Under the pieces are notes generated by a model. It searched no databases. It saw nothing but the letters and a program-made list of their open reading frames with translations, and was not told the origin of the DNA. DNA of 10,355 nt, from NCBI GenBank assembly GCA_002425305.1, contig DILZ01000144.1, forward strand, positions 3,719 through 14,073, given 5' to 3'. A program made the translations under genes and the position numbers. Positions 1-6,171 of this stretch are shown here, one piece after another. The stretch is from Ruminococcaceae bacterium UBA5579. Lineage in GTDB: Bacteria > Bacillota > Clostridia > Oscillospirales > Ruminococcaceae. Numbering within the stretch: the first letter of the stretch is position 1; every line of letters starts with the position of its first letter.

Positions 1-594
1 GAGGAAGTATTCCTGCTCGGGACCTACCGAGGTGCGCACGCACTTGACTTCGGTGTTGCCGAACAGCTTCAGTATCCTCATGGCCTGCTTGTTAAGTGCT
101 TCCATGGAGCGCAGCAGCGGAGTTTTCTTATCCAGCGCCTCGCCGCCGTAGGAGCAGAAAGCGGTCGGGATACAAAGCGCCGTGCCCTTGATGAATGCGT
201 AAGAGGTCGGATCCCATGCGGTATAGCCTCTTGCCTCAAATGTAGCTCTGAGTCCGCCGGAGGGGAAGGAAGAAGCGTCGGGCTCGCCCTTTATAAGCTC
301 TTTGCCCGAAAACTCCATGATAACTCCGCCGTCGGGAGAGGGAGAGATAAAGCTGTCGTGCTTTTCTGCGGTAATGCCGGTGAGCGGCTGGAACCAGTGG
401 GTGTAATGTGTAGCACCCTTGGATACTGCCCAGTCCTTCATTGCTTCGGCTACGGCATTTGCAACGCTGATGTCAAGCTTTGCACCTTCATCTATTGTTT
501 TTTTCAGCGATTTGTATACGCTTGCAGACAAGGTAGCCTTCATAACTCTGTCGTCAAATACCATGCTTCCGAATTCCTGTGATACATTCTGCAT
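1..594 (-). CDS. glnN: Type III glutamine synthetase, N-terminal part (partial, runs off left edge)
   Basis: Glutamine synthetase makes glutamine from glutamate, ammonia and ATP in the cytoplasm. Reading the minus strand from the ATG at 594 gives 198 codons open to the window edge; the family is about 700 residues, so roughly the first 28 percent is present. Landmarks typical of the GSIII class are the start [30 protein letters not shown] at residues 62-73, a [21 protein letters not shown] stretch around 103-123 and GPEQEYF at 191-197, near the start of the catalytic domain. The start is supported by a Shine-Dalgarno (AGAAGGAA) about 7 bases upstream. It is divergent to the glutamate synthase operon and has its own consensus promoter and structured leader. 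Family assignment is very secure; the symbol glnN is the usual one for this class but some annotations use glnA. Confidence 0.95.
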   Translation of the reverse strand, partial: MQNVSQEFGSMVFDDRVMKATLSASVYKSLKKTIDEGAKLDISVANAVAEAMKDWAVSKGATHYTHWFQPLTGITAEKHDSFISPSPDGGVIMEFSGKELIKGEPDASSFPSGGLRATFEARGYTAWDPTSYAFIKGTALCIPTAFCSYGGEALDKKTPLLRSMEALNKQAMRILKLFGNTEVKCVRTSVGPEQEYFL

Positions 595-620
595 AAGAGT
601 TCCTTCTTTCTTGTATTGCG

Positions 621-675
621 GTAAAAGATAATGGCGCCTTTAAGGGTGTACCTTAAAGACGCCTTTGCCTTTTAC
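621..675 (-). terminator. Terminator-like/attenuator hairpin in the glnN leader
   Basis: On the minus strand GGCGTCTTTAAGG (663-651) pairs with CCTTAAAGGCGCC (645-633), 13 bp with one G-U, around a 5-base loop. The tract after it, AUUAUCUUUU (632-623), is only moderately U-rich. An outer stem, GTAAAAG with CTTTTAC (669-675 and 621-627), extends the fold across a symmetric 5x5 internal loop. It lies inside the glnN 5' leader, about 27 bases before the start codon, which fits an attenuator. The imperfect U-tract leaves open a role in mRNA stability or translation instead. Confidence 0.6.
655..672 (-). promoter_or_regulatory. Candidate ANTAR-type antiterminator hairpin in the glnN leader
   Basis: In the minus-strand RNA AAAGGC (672-667) pairs with GUCUUU (660-655), 5 Watson-Crick pairs plus one G-U, around the hexaloop AAAGGC (666-661), which has A at loop position 1 and G at position 4. 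The same hairpin design occurs in the divergent leader at 1027-1046. Loop bases G4-G5-C6 and the whole 3' arm also form the first nine bases of the terminator-like stem at 633-663, so the two structures are mutually exclusive. The pairing is seen directly; the role is inferred. Confidence 0.6.
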
Positions 676-699
676 ACAGTATACATTTTATTTATTTTA

Positions 700-738
700 G
701 CGTAAATGGGTCCTGAAGCTGCCTCATTTACTTTACGC
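700..738 (-). other. Hairpin at the 5' end of the glnN leader
   Basis: On the minus strand the first bases of the predicted transcript contain GCGTAA, a 5-base bulge, ATG, then about 15 bases, then CATTTACGC (700-708 on the plus strand), giving a 9-bp stem with one bulge. It could protect the 5' end or take part in leader folding. No A1/G4 hexaloop could be recognised in it. Confidence 0.5.
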
Positions 739-743
739 TTCGT

Positions 744-772
744 ATTATACACCATTGAATTTTATTTGTCAA
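744..772 (-). promoter_or_regulatory. Consensus sigma-A promoter for glnN
   Basis: On the minus strand TTGACA (767-772) is followed after exactly 17 bases by TATAAT (744-749). The expected transcription start is near 737, giving a leader of about 143 bases before the ATG at 594. The promoter shares TTGACAAA and GGTGTATAATAC with the divergent promoter at 989-1017. A perfect promoter in front of a regulated gene suggests that control is exerted after initiation. Confidence 0.88.
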
Positions 773-922
773 GTGCTTTTTTGCAAATTTTTAAAAAAAT
801 CCTGCAAAAATTTTCATAAAGGCATTTCAAAAGTCTTTTTCTCGCATTTGCCTTTAAAATGCGGAAAACAGCGGATAGTTGTCCCGATGCTTTATTATTA
901 AAGGTATATAATATATACAAAT

Positions 923-984
923 AAAACATGAATTGACGCAAAATTGAATTAATTTTTGTTTATTCCTGCAAAATTTCATGTTTT
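923..984. repeat. 10-bp inverted repeat upstream of the glutamate synthase promoter
   Basis: AAAACATGAA (923-932) and TTCATGTTTT (975-984) are perfect inverted copies. The right copy ends 4 bases before the -35 hexamer, and the centres are 52 bp apart, close to five helical turns. This could be a pair of sites for a DNA-binding regulator, but the region is AT-rich and no known operator consensus was recognised. The GlnR pattern TGTNA-N7-TNACA is not matched. Confidence 0.35.
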
Positions 985-988
985 TCTC

Positions 989-1017
989 TTGACAAACATA
1001 TTTGATAGGTGTATAAT
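989..1017 (+). promoter_or_regulatory. Consensus sigma-A promoter for the glutamate synthase operon
   Basis: TTGACA (989-994) and TATAAT (1012-1017) are separated by exactly 17 bases. The expected start of transcription is near 1024, giving a leader of about 116 bases before the ATG at 1140. The element is nearly a copy of the divergent glnN promoter, with TTGACAAA and GGTGTATAATAC in common. Confidence 0.9.
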
Positions 1018-1026
1018 ACTTTTAAA

Positions 1027-1046
1027 AATGGGCAAGGGCGTTCATT
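1027..1046 (+). promoter_or_regulatory. Candidate ANTAR-type antiterminator hairpin in the glutamate synthase leader
   Basis: AAUGGGC (1027-1033) pairs with GUUCAUU (1040-1046), 7 bp including two G-U pairs, around the hexaloop AAGGGC (1034-1039), with A at loop position 1 and G at position 4. It starts about 3 bases after the predicted transcription start. The loop and the 3' arm are reused as the 5' arm of the terminator at 1034-1101, so this fold and the terminator exclude each other. The ANTAR regulator encoded at 6219-6782 is the obvious candidate ligand. The usual second hairpin of ANTAR targets is not evident. Confidence 0.6.
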
Positions 1047-1119
1047 ACAATACACACGCAGACCGATCCGGTATGCAGAGTGTGTTGTCATGGGCGTCCT
1101 TATTTTTATTTTTTATTTT
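1034..1119 (+). terminator. Intrinsic terminator in the leader of the glutamate synthase operon
   Basis: AAGGGCGTTCAT (1034-1045) pairs with ATGGGCGTCCTT (1090-1101), 12 bp with three G-U pairs. The fold continues inward through ACAA/TTGT, a 2-base bulge, CACAC/GTGTG, GCA/TGC and ACCG/CGGT, closing on a 3-base loop at 1066-1068. A strongly T-rich tract follows at 1100-1119. It sits between the promoter and the first gene, so it must be read through for expression, making it an attenuator. Confidence 0.75.
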
Positions 1120-1139
1120 CCCGAAAGGAAGCGAAAACA

Positions 1140-2234
1140 ATGAAATACGAGGGTCAGGTGCGTATACCGTCCGGCTGTGCGATCGCTGCGGTGATCTCAA
1201 AGGACGGAAACAAGATGACGGGTGAAGCGATAACCGATGCGATGAAGCCCATGCACGACCGTTCAAACGGTCTCGGCGGCGGCTTTGCGGCATACGGCAT
1301 ATATCCCGAATACAAGGATTTTTATGCACTGCATATGTTTTTTGACAGCCGTGACACAAGAAAGGGCTGCGAAGTATTTTTAAAGGAATATTTCGAGATA
1401 GTGAAGTCCGAGATAATCCCGACGAGGAAGATAGCGTCGATAACCGACGAGCCGATAATCTGGCGTTACTTTGTCGCTCCTTTGAAATCCGTGCTTGCTT
1501 CCATGCAGCTGGACGAAAAGGAATATGTCGCAAGAGCGGTGATGAAGATAAATTCCGAGATGGACGGCGCATATGTTTTCTCGAGCGGCAAGAATATGGG
1601 CGCATTCAAGGCGGTAGGCTTCCCCGAAGATGTCGGCGTATTCTACAAGCTCGATGAGTACGAGGGTTATTCCTGGACGGCGCACGGCCGTTATCCTACC
1701 AACACTCCCGGCTGGTGGGGCGGTGCACATCCGTTCACGCTGCTCGATTATTCGATAGTTCATAACGGCGAGATATCCTCCTACGACGCAAACCGCAGAT
1801 TTATAGAGATGTTCGGCTACAAATGCACTCTCCGGACGGATACCGAGGTAATAACCTACATAATGGATTATCTCATAAGAAGACAGGGACTTACTTTGCC
1901 CGAGATAGCGAGCGTCATCGCCGCACCGTTCTGGAGCACTATCGAAAGAAAGACCGACCTTGAGGACAAGGAAAAGCACATCTATCTTCGCACCTTGTTC
2001 CCGAGCCTGCTTATCACCGGACCGTTCTCGATAGTATTCGGCTTCAACGGCGGACTTATGGCGCTCAACGACCGACTCAAGCTGCGTTCTATGGTCGTAG
2101 GCGAAAAGGACGACAAGGTATTCATAGCGAGCGAAGAGGCGGCTATACGCATAATGGAGCCGGATGCGGAGAACATCTATGCTCCGAGAGGCGGAGAGCC
2201 CGTTATAATAAATGTAAAGGAGGGTGCATTCTGA
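1140..2234 (+). CDS. Split glutamate synthase, glutaminase (class II amidotransferase) subunit
   Basis: This is a stand-alone counterpart of the amidotransferase domain of glutamate synthase, which hydrolyses glutamine and passes ammonia to the FMN subunit. The 364 residues carry the class II glutaminase features: candidate nucleophile Cys13 (IPSGCAI) after a short leader presumably removed, HGRYPTNT with Arg184, HNGE with Asn209-Gly210, and TDTEV with Asp234. RSNGLGGGFAAYGIYPEY (41-58) is typical of the clostridial and archaeal separate subunit. An in-frame upstream ATG at 1080 would place 20 residues across the leader terminator; ATG 1140 is preferred because AAAGGAAG lies about 8 bases upstream and the sequence after it begins like the family. 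The stop overlaps the next start by one base. A short TTCC/GGAA hairpin (1118-1130) could partly mask the ribosome site. Confidence 0.92.
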   Translation: MKYEGQVRIPSGCAIAAVISKDGNKMTGEAITDAMKPMHDRSNGLGGGFAAYGIYPEYKDFYALHMFFDSRDTRKGCEVFLKEYFEIVKSEIIPTRKIASITDEPIIWRYFVAPLKSVLASMQLDEKEYVARAVMKINSEMDGAYVFSSGKNMGAFKAVGFPEDVGVFYKLDEYEGYSWTAHGRYPTNTPGWWGGAHPFTLLDYSIVHNGEISSYDANRRFIEMFGYKCTLRTDTEVITYIMDYLIRRQGLTLPEIASVIAAPFWSTIERKTDLEDKEKHIYLRTLFPSLLITGPFSIVFGFNGGLMALNDRLKLRSMVVGEKDDKVFIASEEAAIRIMEPDAENIYAPRGGEPVIINVKEGAF

Positions 2235-3739
2235 TGGGCGTTGAATTCATATATCCCGAATTTGAAGTCATCCGAAATGACGAGAGATGTATCGGCTGCA
2301 GAGTCTGTGAAAGACAGTGTGCGAACGAAGTCCACAGATACGATGTCGAGAGAGGACGGATGATGAGCGACGAAACGACCTGCGTGAATTGTCAGAGATG
2401 CGTTTCGCTTTGTCCCACAAGAGCGCTCAAGATAGTAAAGAGCGACTGCACGCTTCGTGAAAATGCGAACTGGCAGAATGATACCATAAAAGAGGTGTAT
2501 AAGCAGGCGAACAGCGGCGGCGTGCTGCTCTCGTCCATGGGCAATCCGAAGCCCATGCCCGTATATTGGGACAAGATACTCATAAATGCTTCGCAGGTAA
2601 CGAACCCTTCCATCGACCCGCTCAGAGAGCCTATGGAAACAAAGGTGTTCCTCGGCAAGAAGCCCGAAAAGATAACAAGAGACGAAAACGGCAGGCTGAT
2701 AACGGATCTGCCTCCGCATCTTGAGCTTTCGATGCCGGTGATGTTCTCGGCTATGAGCTACGGCTCGATAAGCTACAACGCTCACGCTTCCCTTGCAAGA
2801 GCGGCGACTAAGCTCGGTGTTTATTACAACACGGGCGAGGGCGGACTTCACGAGGACTTTTTCAAATACGGAGAAAACACGATAGTACAGGTGGCGTCCG
2901 GCCGTTTCGGCGTAAATGAGGAATATCTTTCGGCAGGCGCTGCGATAGAGATAAAAATGGGTCAGGGCGCAAAGCCCGGTATCGGCGGACATCTTCCCGG
3001 AATGAAGATAAACGATGAGATATCCAAAACCCGTATGATACCTAAAGGCACGGACGCAATTTCTCCCGCTCCTCATCACGATATTTACTCTATCGAGGAC
3101 CTTCGGCAGCTCGTTTTCTCTCTGAAGGAAGCAACGAATTGGGAAAAGCCCGTTATAGTAAAAATAGCTGCTGTTCACAACGTTGCGGCTATTGCTTCGG
3201 GCGTGGCGCGTTCGGGCGCGGATATAATCGCGATCGACGGCTTCAGAGGCGGCACGGGCGCAGCTCCCACAAGAATACGCGATAACGTGGGTATCCCGAT
3301 AGAGCTTGCGCTGGCTTCCGTTGACGCTCGTCTGCGCGACGAGGGAATACGAAACGACGTTTCGGTAGTAGTCGGCGGCTCGGTGCGTTCGGCGGCGGAC
3401 GTTGTAAAGGCGATAGCTCTAGGCGCGGACGCTTGTTATATAGCTACGTCTGCTCTGCTGGCTCTGGGCTGCCACCTCTGCCGCTCGTGCAACACGGGCA
3501 AGTGCAATTGGGGTATCGCAACTCAAAGAGCGGACTTGGTGAAGCGGCTGAATCCCGATATCGGATATCAGCGGCTCGTTAATCTCGTTACCGCCTGGGA
3601 TCACGAGATCAAGGAGATGATGGGCGGTATGGGCATCAACTCTATTGAGGCTCTCCGCGGCAACAGACTGATGCTGCGCGGGGTTGGGCTTACTCAAAAG
3701 GAGCTTGATATACTCGGCATACAGCACGCGGGAGAATAA
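2234..3739 (+). CDS. Split glutamate synthase, FMN/Fe-S synthase subunit (archaeal type)
   Basis: The central synthase subunit condenses ammonia with 2-oxoglutarate and reduces the iminoglutarate to glutamate on FMN. The 501 residues begin with a two-cluster ferredoxin domain: Cys19, 22, 25, 29 and Cys50, 53, 56, 60. The FMN-binding barrel follows, with NTGEGGLHEDFF (199-210), MGQGAKPGIGGHLPG (242-256), ISPAPHHDIYSIEDL (276-290) and the GFRGGTGAAPTR loop (336-347). Cys413, 419 and 424 have the C-x5-C-x4-C spacing of the glutamate synthase [3Fe-4S] site, with an extra Cys416 inside it, then WGIATQ. The added N-terminal ferredoxin domain distinguishes this archaeal-type subunit from the central region of the large bacterial GltB. 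AAAGGAGGG about 9 bases upstream and the TGATG overlap with the previous gene indicate translational coupling. Confidence 0.95.
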   Translation: MGVEFIYPEFEVIRNDERCIGCRVCERQCANEVHRYDVERGRMMSDETTCVNCQRCVSLCPTRALKIVKSDCTLRENANWQNDTIKEVYKQANSGGVLLSSMGNPKPMPVYWDKILINASQVTNPSIDPLREPMETKVFLGKKPEKITRDENGRLITDLPPHLELSMPVMFSAMSYGSISYNAHASLARAATKLGVYYNTGEGGLHEDFFKYGENTIVQVASGRFGVNEEYLSAGAAIEIKMGQGAKPGIGGHLPGMKINDEISKTRMIPKGTDAISPAPHHDIYSIEDLRQLVFSLKEATNWEKPVIVKIAAVHNVAAIASGVARSGADIIAIDGFRGGTGAAPTRIRDNVGIPIELALASVDARLRDEGIRNDVSVVVGGSVRSAADVVKAIALGADACYIATSALLALGCHLCRSCNTGKCNWGIATQRADLVKRLNPDIGYQRLVNLVTAWDHEIKEMMGGMGINSIEALRGNRLMLRGVGLTQKELDILGIQHAGE

Positions 3740-3754
3740 AGGGGGGCAGGATAA

Positions 3755-4192
3755 ATGAAAAAAGTTTATGTAAACGAAGATTGGTGTTTAGCTTGCCACC
3801 TCTGCGAGTATTACTGCGCGGCGGCAAACAGCGGCGCGACCGATATGATAAAAGCGTTCAAGAGCGGAAAAAATCCGATACCGCGAATTCAGGTGGAAGA
3901 GGGCAGCGAGGTTAATTTCGCAGTTCAATGCCGCCATTGTGACGGAAAAGCCTGTGTTAAGGGCTGTATCGCGGGCGCGCTGTCTATAACGCCCGAGGGC
4001 GTGGTGGTCTGCGACGAGAACAAGTGCGTAGGCTGCGGAACGTGCATTTTGAGCTGCCCGTTCGGCTGCATTGTGATAGACGAGGATAACCATAGGATAG
4101 CGAAATGCGATCTCTGCACAAAGAACCACGACGGCGAGCCGGCGTGTGTTCAGGGCTGTCCAAACAACGCCATTGTATTTGAGGAGAGGTGA
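3755..4192 (+). CDS. Polyferredoxin-type 4Fe-4S subunit of the glutamate synthase
   Basis: A 145-residue electron-transfer protein resembling the HycB/CooF group. It has 18 cysteines in four groups: CLACHLCEYYC (11-21), CRHCDGKACVKGC (59-71), CVGCGTCILSCPFGC (91-105) and CDLCTKNHDGEPACVQGC (118-135), plus Cys86. This is enough for about four [4Fe-4S] clusters. No signal peptide or membrane segment is seen, so it should be cytoplasmic. Its place between the FMN subunit and the FAD oxidoreductase, 15 bases after the former and 6 before the latter, suggests that it wires electrons from NAD(P)H or ferredoxin to the synthase. A G-rich ribosome site (AAAGGGGGGCAGG) precedes ATG 3755. The family is clear; its exact electron partner is inferred. 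Confidence 0.9.
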   Translation: MKKVYVNEDWCLACHLCEYYCAAANSGATDMIKAFKSGKNPIPRIQVEEGSEVNFAVQCRHCDGKACVKGCIAGALSITPEGVVVCDENKCVGCGTCILSCPFGCIVIDEDNHRIAKCDLCTKNHDGEPACVQGCPNNAIVFEER

Positions 4193-4198
4193 GAATAG

Positions 4199-5428
4199 AT
4201 GAATTATGTAATAATCGGTAATTCCGCAGCGGCTATCGGTACTGTTGCCGGAATACGCGAATTCGACAGCACCGGAAACATCACAATTATTTCCGATGAG
4301 AAGTACCACACCTATTCCCGCCCGCTTATTTCGTATTGGCTTGAGGGAAAGGTAACGGAAAAGAACATTCTGTACCGTCCGGCGGATTACTATGAGCAGA
4401 ATAATGTTACGCCGGTGCTTGGCAGAAAGGTGACTAAAATAGACGCCGCCAACAAATCGGTGCTTTTGGAGGACGGCTTACAGATACAGTATGACAAGCT
4501 GATGGTCGCGACAGGCTCAAAGCCCTTTGTGCCGCCTATGAACGGCTTGGATAAGGTGCATTATCATACCTTTATGAGCTTTGACAGCGCAAAGGCTATC
4601 CGTTCTGAGGCAAAGGACGGTATGAAGGTGCTGATAATCGGCGCGGGACTTATCGGCTTGAAAGCCGCCGAGGCTCTTTCGGCGTATAACGCGAAGATCA
4701 CCGTTGTGGATATGGCGGACAGGATATTGCCATCGATCCTCGACGTTCGCGCGGGCGTGAAAATGCAGAAGCATATCGAAAGCAAGGGTGTAAAGTTTAT
4801 ACTCGGCACATCGGCGGAGGAGTTCACCGAACATTCCGCGAAGCTGAAAAACGGCGTTACGGTGGATTTTGATATGCTGATAATCGCGGTGGGCGTCCGC
4901 CCGAATACAGAGCTTGTATCCGACGCGGGCGGCAATGTAGACCGCGGCATAATCACCGATATGACGCAGAAGACGTCGCTTGACGACGTATACGCGGCTG
5001 GTGACTGTACGGTAAGCTACGACGCGTCCTCCGACACAAACAAGATACTTGCGCTGCTGCCGAACGCGTATATGCAGGGCGAGGTCGCAGGTCGGAATAT
5101 GGCGGGCCGCGAGTTCCGCTATGTGAACGCGATACCTATGAACGCGATCGGATTTTTCGGTCTGCATATAATCAGCGCGGGTTCGTATGACGGCGAGGAA
5201 TATGTCGAGGAAACGGAGAATACATATAAAAAGCTGGTGTTCCGCGAAAACAGGCTGGTTGGCTACATTCTGATAGGCGACGTAAGGCGCGCGGGAATTT
5301 ATACCTCTATGATAAAGGAGCGTATCGACTTAGGCGAGGTAGATATAGATATGCTCAAGGAAAAGCCGCAGATGATGATGTTTGGCAAGACGCGGCGCTT
5401 GGATAAGCTGGGAGGTATAACGAAATGA
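4199..5428 (+). CDS. FAD-dependent NAD(P)H oxidoreductase, probable electron-input subunit of the glutamate synthase
   Basis: A 409-residue two-dinucleotide-binding flavoprotein of the pyridine nucleotide-disulfide oxidoreductase fold, of the nitrite reductase/rubredoxin reductase-like branch. Visible motifs are the FAD-binding GNSAAAIG (7-14, a variant of GxGxxG), ATGS (104-107), the NAD(P)-binding GAGLIGLKAAEAL (148-160) and the second FAD motif VYAAGDC (264-270). No redox-active CxxxxC pair is present at the N-terminal position used by disulfide reductases, arguing against a thiol reductase. It replaces the GltD small subunit, to which it is not clearly related, in this operon type. A strong ribosome site (GGAGAGGTGAG) precedes ATG 4199, and the stop overlaps the next start as ATGA. 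Cofactor preference between NADH and NADPH cannot be read from the sequence with confidence. Confidence 0.9.
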   Translation: MNYVIIGNSAAAIGTVAGIREFDSTGNITIISDEKYHTYSRPLISYWLEGKVTEKNILYRPADYYEQNNVTPVLGRKVTKIDAANKSVLLEDGLQIQYDKLMVATGSKPFVPPMNGLDKVHYHTFMSFDSAKAIRSEAKDGMKVLIIGAGLIGLKAAEALSAYNAKITVVDMADRILPSILDVRAGVKMQKHIESKGVKFILGTSAEEFTEHSAKLKNGVTVDFDMLIIAVGVRPNTELVSDAGGNVDRGIITDMTQKTSLDDVYAAGDCTVSYDASSDTNKILALLPNAYMQGEVAGRNMAGREFRYVNAIPMNAIGFFGLHIISAGSYDGEEYVEETENTYKKLVFRENRLVGYILIGDVRRAGIYTSMIKERIDLGEVDIDMLKEKPQMMMFGKTRRLDKLGGITK

Positions 5429-6144
5429 AAATAGACGCGAAAAATTACGATTACACCGAGATAAACAAGATAGTCCGCGAAAGCGCGGAGGAGAAGTTCG
5501 AGTTCGACAATGTGCTGGGTCAGCGTTACCTCGGCGCGGGAACCTCCGGTAAGGAGCTGCTGATAAACGGAACTCCGGGCAACGCTCTCGGCGCGTACCT
5601 CAACGGCTCCAAGATAATCGTGCACGGCAACGCTCAGGACGCTATCGGCGATACGATGAACGACGGCGCGATAATCGTTCACGGAAACTGCGGCGATACA
5701 ACGGGCTACGCAATGCGGTCGGGCGAGATATACGTCCAGGGCAATGCGGGCTACCGTGTAGGTATACATATGAAGAGCTATGAGGACTTGTACCCGATAA
5801 TCGTTATCGGGGGCAAGGTCGGAGATTTTCTGGGAGAGTATCAGGCGGGCGGTATCATAATCGTGTTCGGTATAGGCGTTGAGGGCTGCCCCGTAGGCTC
5901 TTTCTGCGGCACGGGAATGCACGGCGGCGAAATGTTCATCAGAAGCGAGACCGCGCCGGTGGGGCTTCCCAAGCAGGTTTGCTGCGCGGAGGCTACAGAC
6001 GAGGAAAAGCTTTCCATAAAGCATTATGCGGAGCGTTTTGTCAAGCACTTCGGCGGCAGTGCCGACGAGCTTCTGAAGTCGAAGTTCTGGAAGCTCACAC
6101 CGAATTCCGCGTCGCCGTACAAACAACTGTATGTAAACAATTAA
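5425..6144 (+). CDS. Split glutamate synthase, GXGXG (C-terminal GltB-like) subunit
   Basis: This 239-residue protein corresponds to the C-terminal domain of GltB, a right-handed beta-helix with a structural role. The repeated glycine pattern is clear: NGTPGNALGAYLNGSKIIVHG (48-68), GDTMNDGAIIVHGNCGDTTG (75-94), AMRSGEIYVQGNAGYRVG (96-113) and GGKVGDFLGEYQAGGIIIVFG (129-149). The last part has FCGTGMHGGEMFIR (160-173) and a short C-terminal tail. A similar fold occurs in FwdC of formylmethanofuran dehydrogenase, but the operon context makes the glutamate synthase assignment secure. Its ATG overlaps the previous stop by four bases. It completes the set of three GltB domains encoded as separate genes, interleaved with the two redox subunits. 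Confidence 0.93.
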   Translation: MKIDAKNYDYTEINKIVRESAEEKFEFDNVLGQRYLGAGTSGKELLINGTPGNALGAYLNGSKIIVHGNAQDAIGDTMNDGAIIVHGNCGDTTGYAMRSGEIYVQGNAGYRVGIHMKSYEDLYPIIVIGGKVGDFLGEYQAGGIIIVFGIGVEGCPVGSFCGTGMHGGEMFIRSETAPVGLPKQVCCAEATDEEKLSIKHYAERFVKHFGGSADELLKSKFWKLTPNSASPYKQLYVNN

Positions 6145-6171
6145 CAGCTTCGGCGCGAATTTTACTCCAAT

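Larger units (their letters stand above)
595..1139. other. Divergent intergenic control region between glnN and the glutamate synthase operon
   Basis: This 545-base stretch has no convincing gene. It holds two outward-facing consensus promoters (744-772 minus, 989-1017 plus), two structured leaders (about 595-737 minus and 1024-1139 plus), and an AT-rich middle (about 773-988). The middle contains a 10-bp inverted repeat just upstream of the plus-strand promoter, a near-duplicate CCTGCAAAA-type direct repeat, and a small hairpin at 843-863 (CGCATTT/AAATGCG, 7-base loop) that has no U-tract on either side. Short open frames here cross the leaders without ribosome binding sites and are not credible genes. 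Confidence 0.85.

Noticed and set aside
843..863. Hairpin CGCATTT/AAATGCG as a terminator or small RNA
   Set aside because: No U-tract follows on either strand and no promoter is placed to transcribe it; it lies between two outward promoters.
883..918. Additional promoter around the TATAAT at 907-912
   Set aside because: No acceptable -35 lies 16-18 bases upstream; the match is probably due to AT-rich composition.
980..997. GlnR operator (TGTNA-N7-TNACA) over the -35 region
   Set aside because: TGT and ACA are present, but the spacing is one base short and the inner A is missing.
1024..1139. Glutamine riboswitch (glnA or downstream-peptide type) in the glutamate synthase leader
   Set aside because: Fragments such as CGTTCAT and CCGAAAGGAA look superficially similar, but the conserved core of the glnA motif as recalled is absent and the hairpin/terminator architecture explains the sequence.
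1080..1139. Upstream start (ATG 1080) for the glutaminase gene
   Set aside because: The extra 20 residues translate the terminator and U-tract, lack a ribosome site, and move the catalytic Cys to residue 33; ATG 1140 fits the family and the Shine-Dalgarno.
1090..1143. 17-codon leader peptide frame whose stop overlaps the glutaminase start as ATGA
   Set aside because: Its phenylalanine/isoleucine content is simply the translation of the terminator U-tract, and no ribosome site precedes ATG 1090.
956..1225. 89-codon open frame across the glutamate synthase leader
   Set aside because: It has no ribosome site, crosses the promoter and terminator hairpin, and overlaps the start of the real gene in another frame. 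The ATG at 1028 lies only about 4 bases after the predicted transcription start.
2177..3178. 333-codon minus-strand open frame opposite the FMN subunit, and similar long antisense frames at 1380-1979, 4517-5167 and 5299-6180
   Set aside because: These are antisense shadows of strongly conserved genes, with low-complexity composition rich in Arg, His and Tyr and no recognisable domain.
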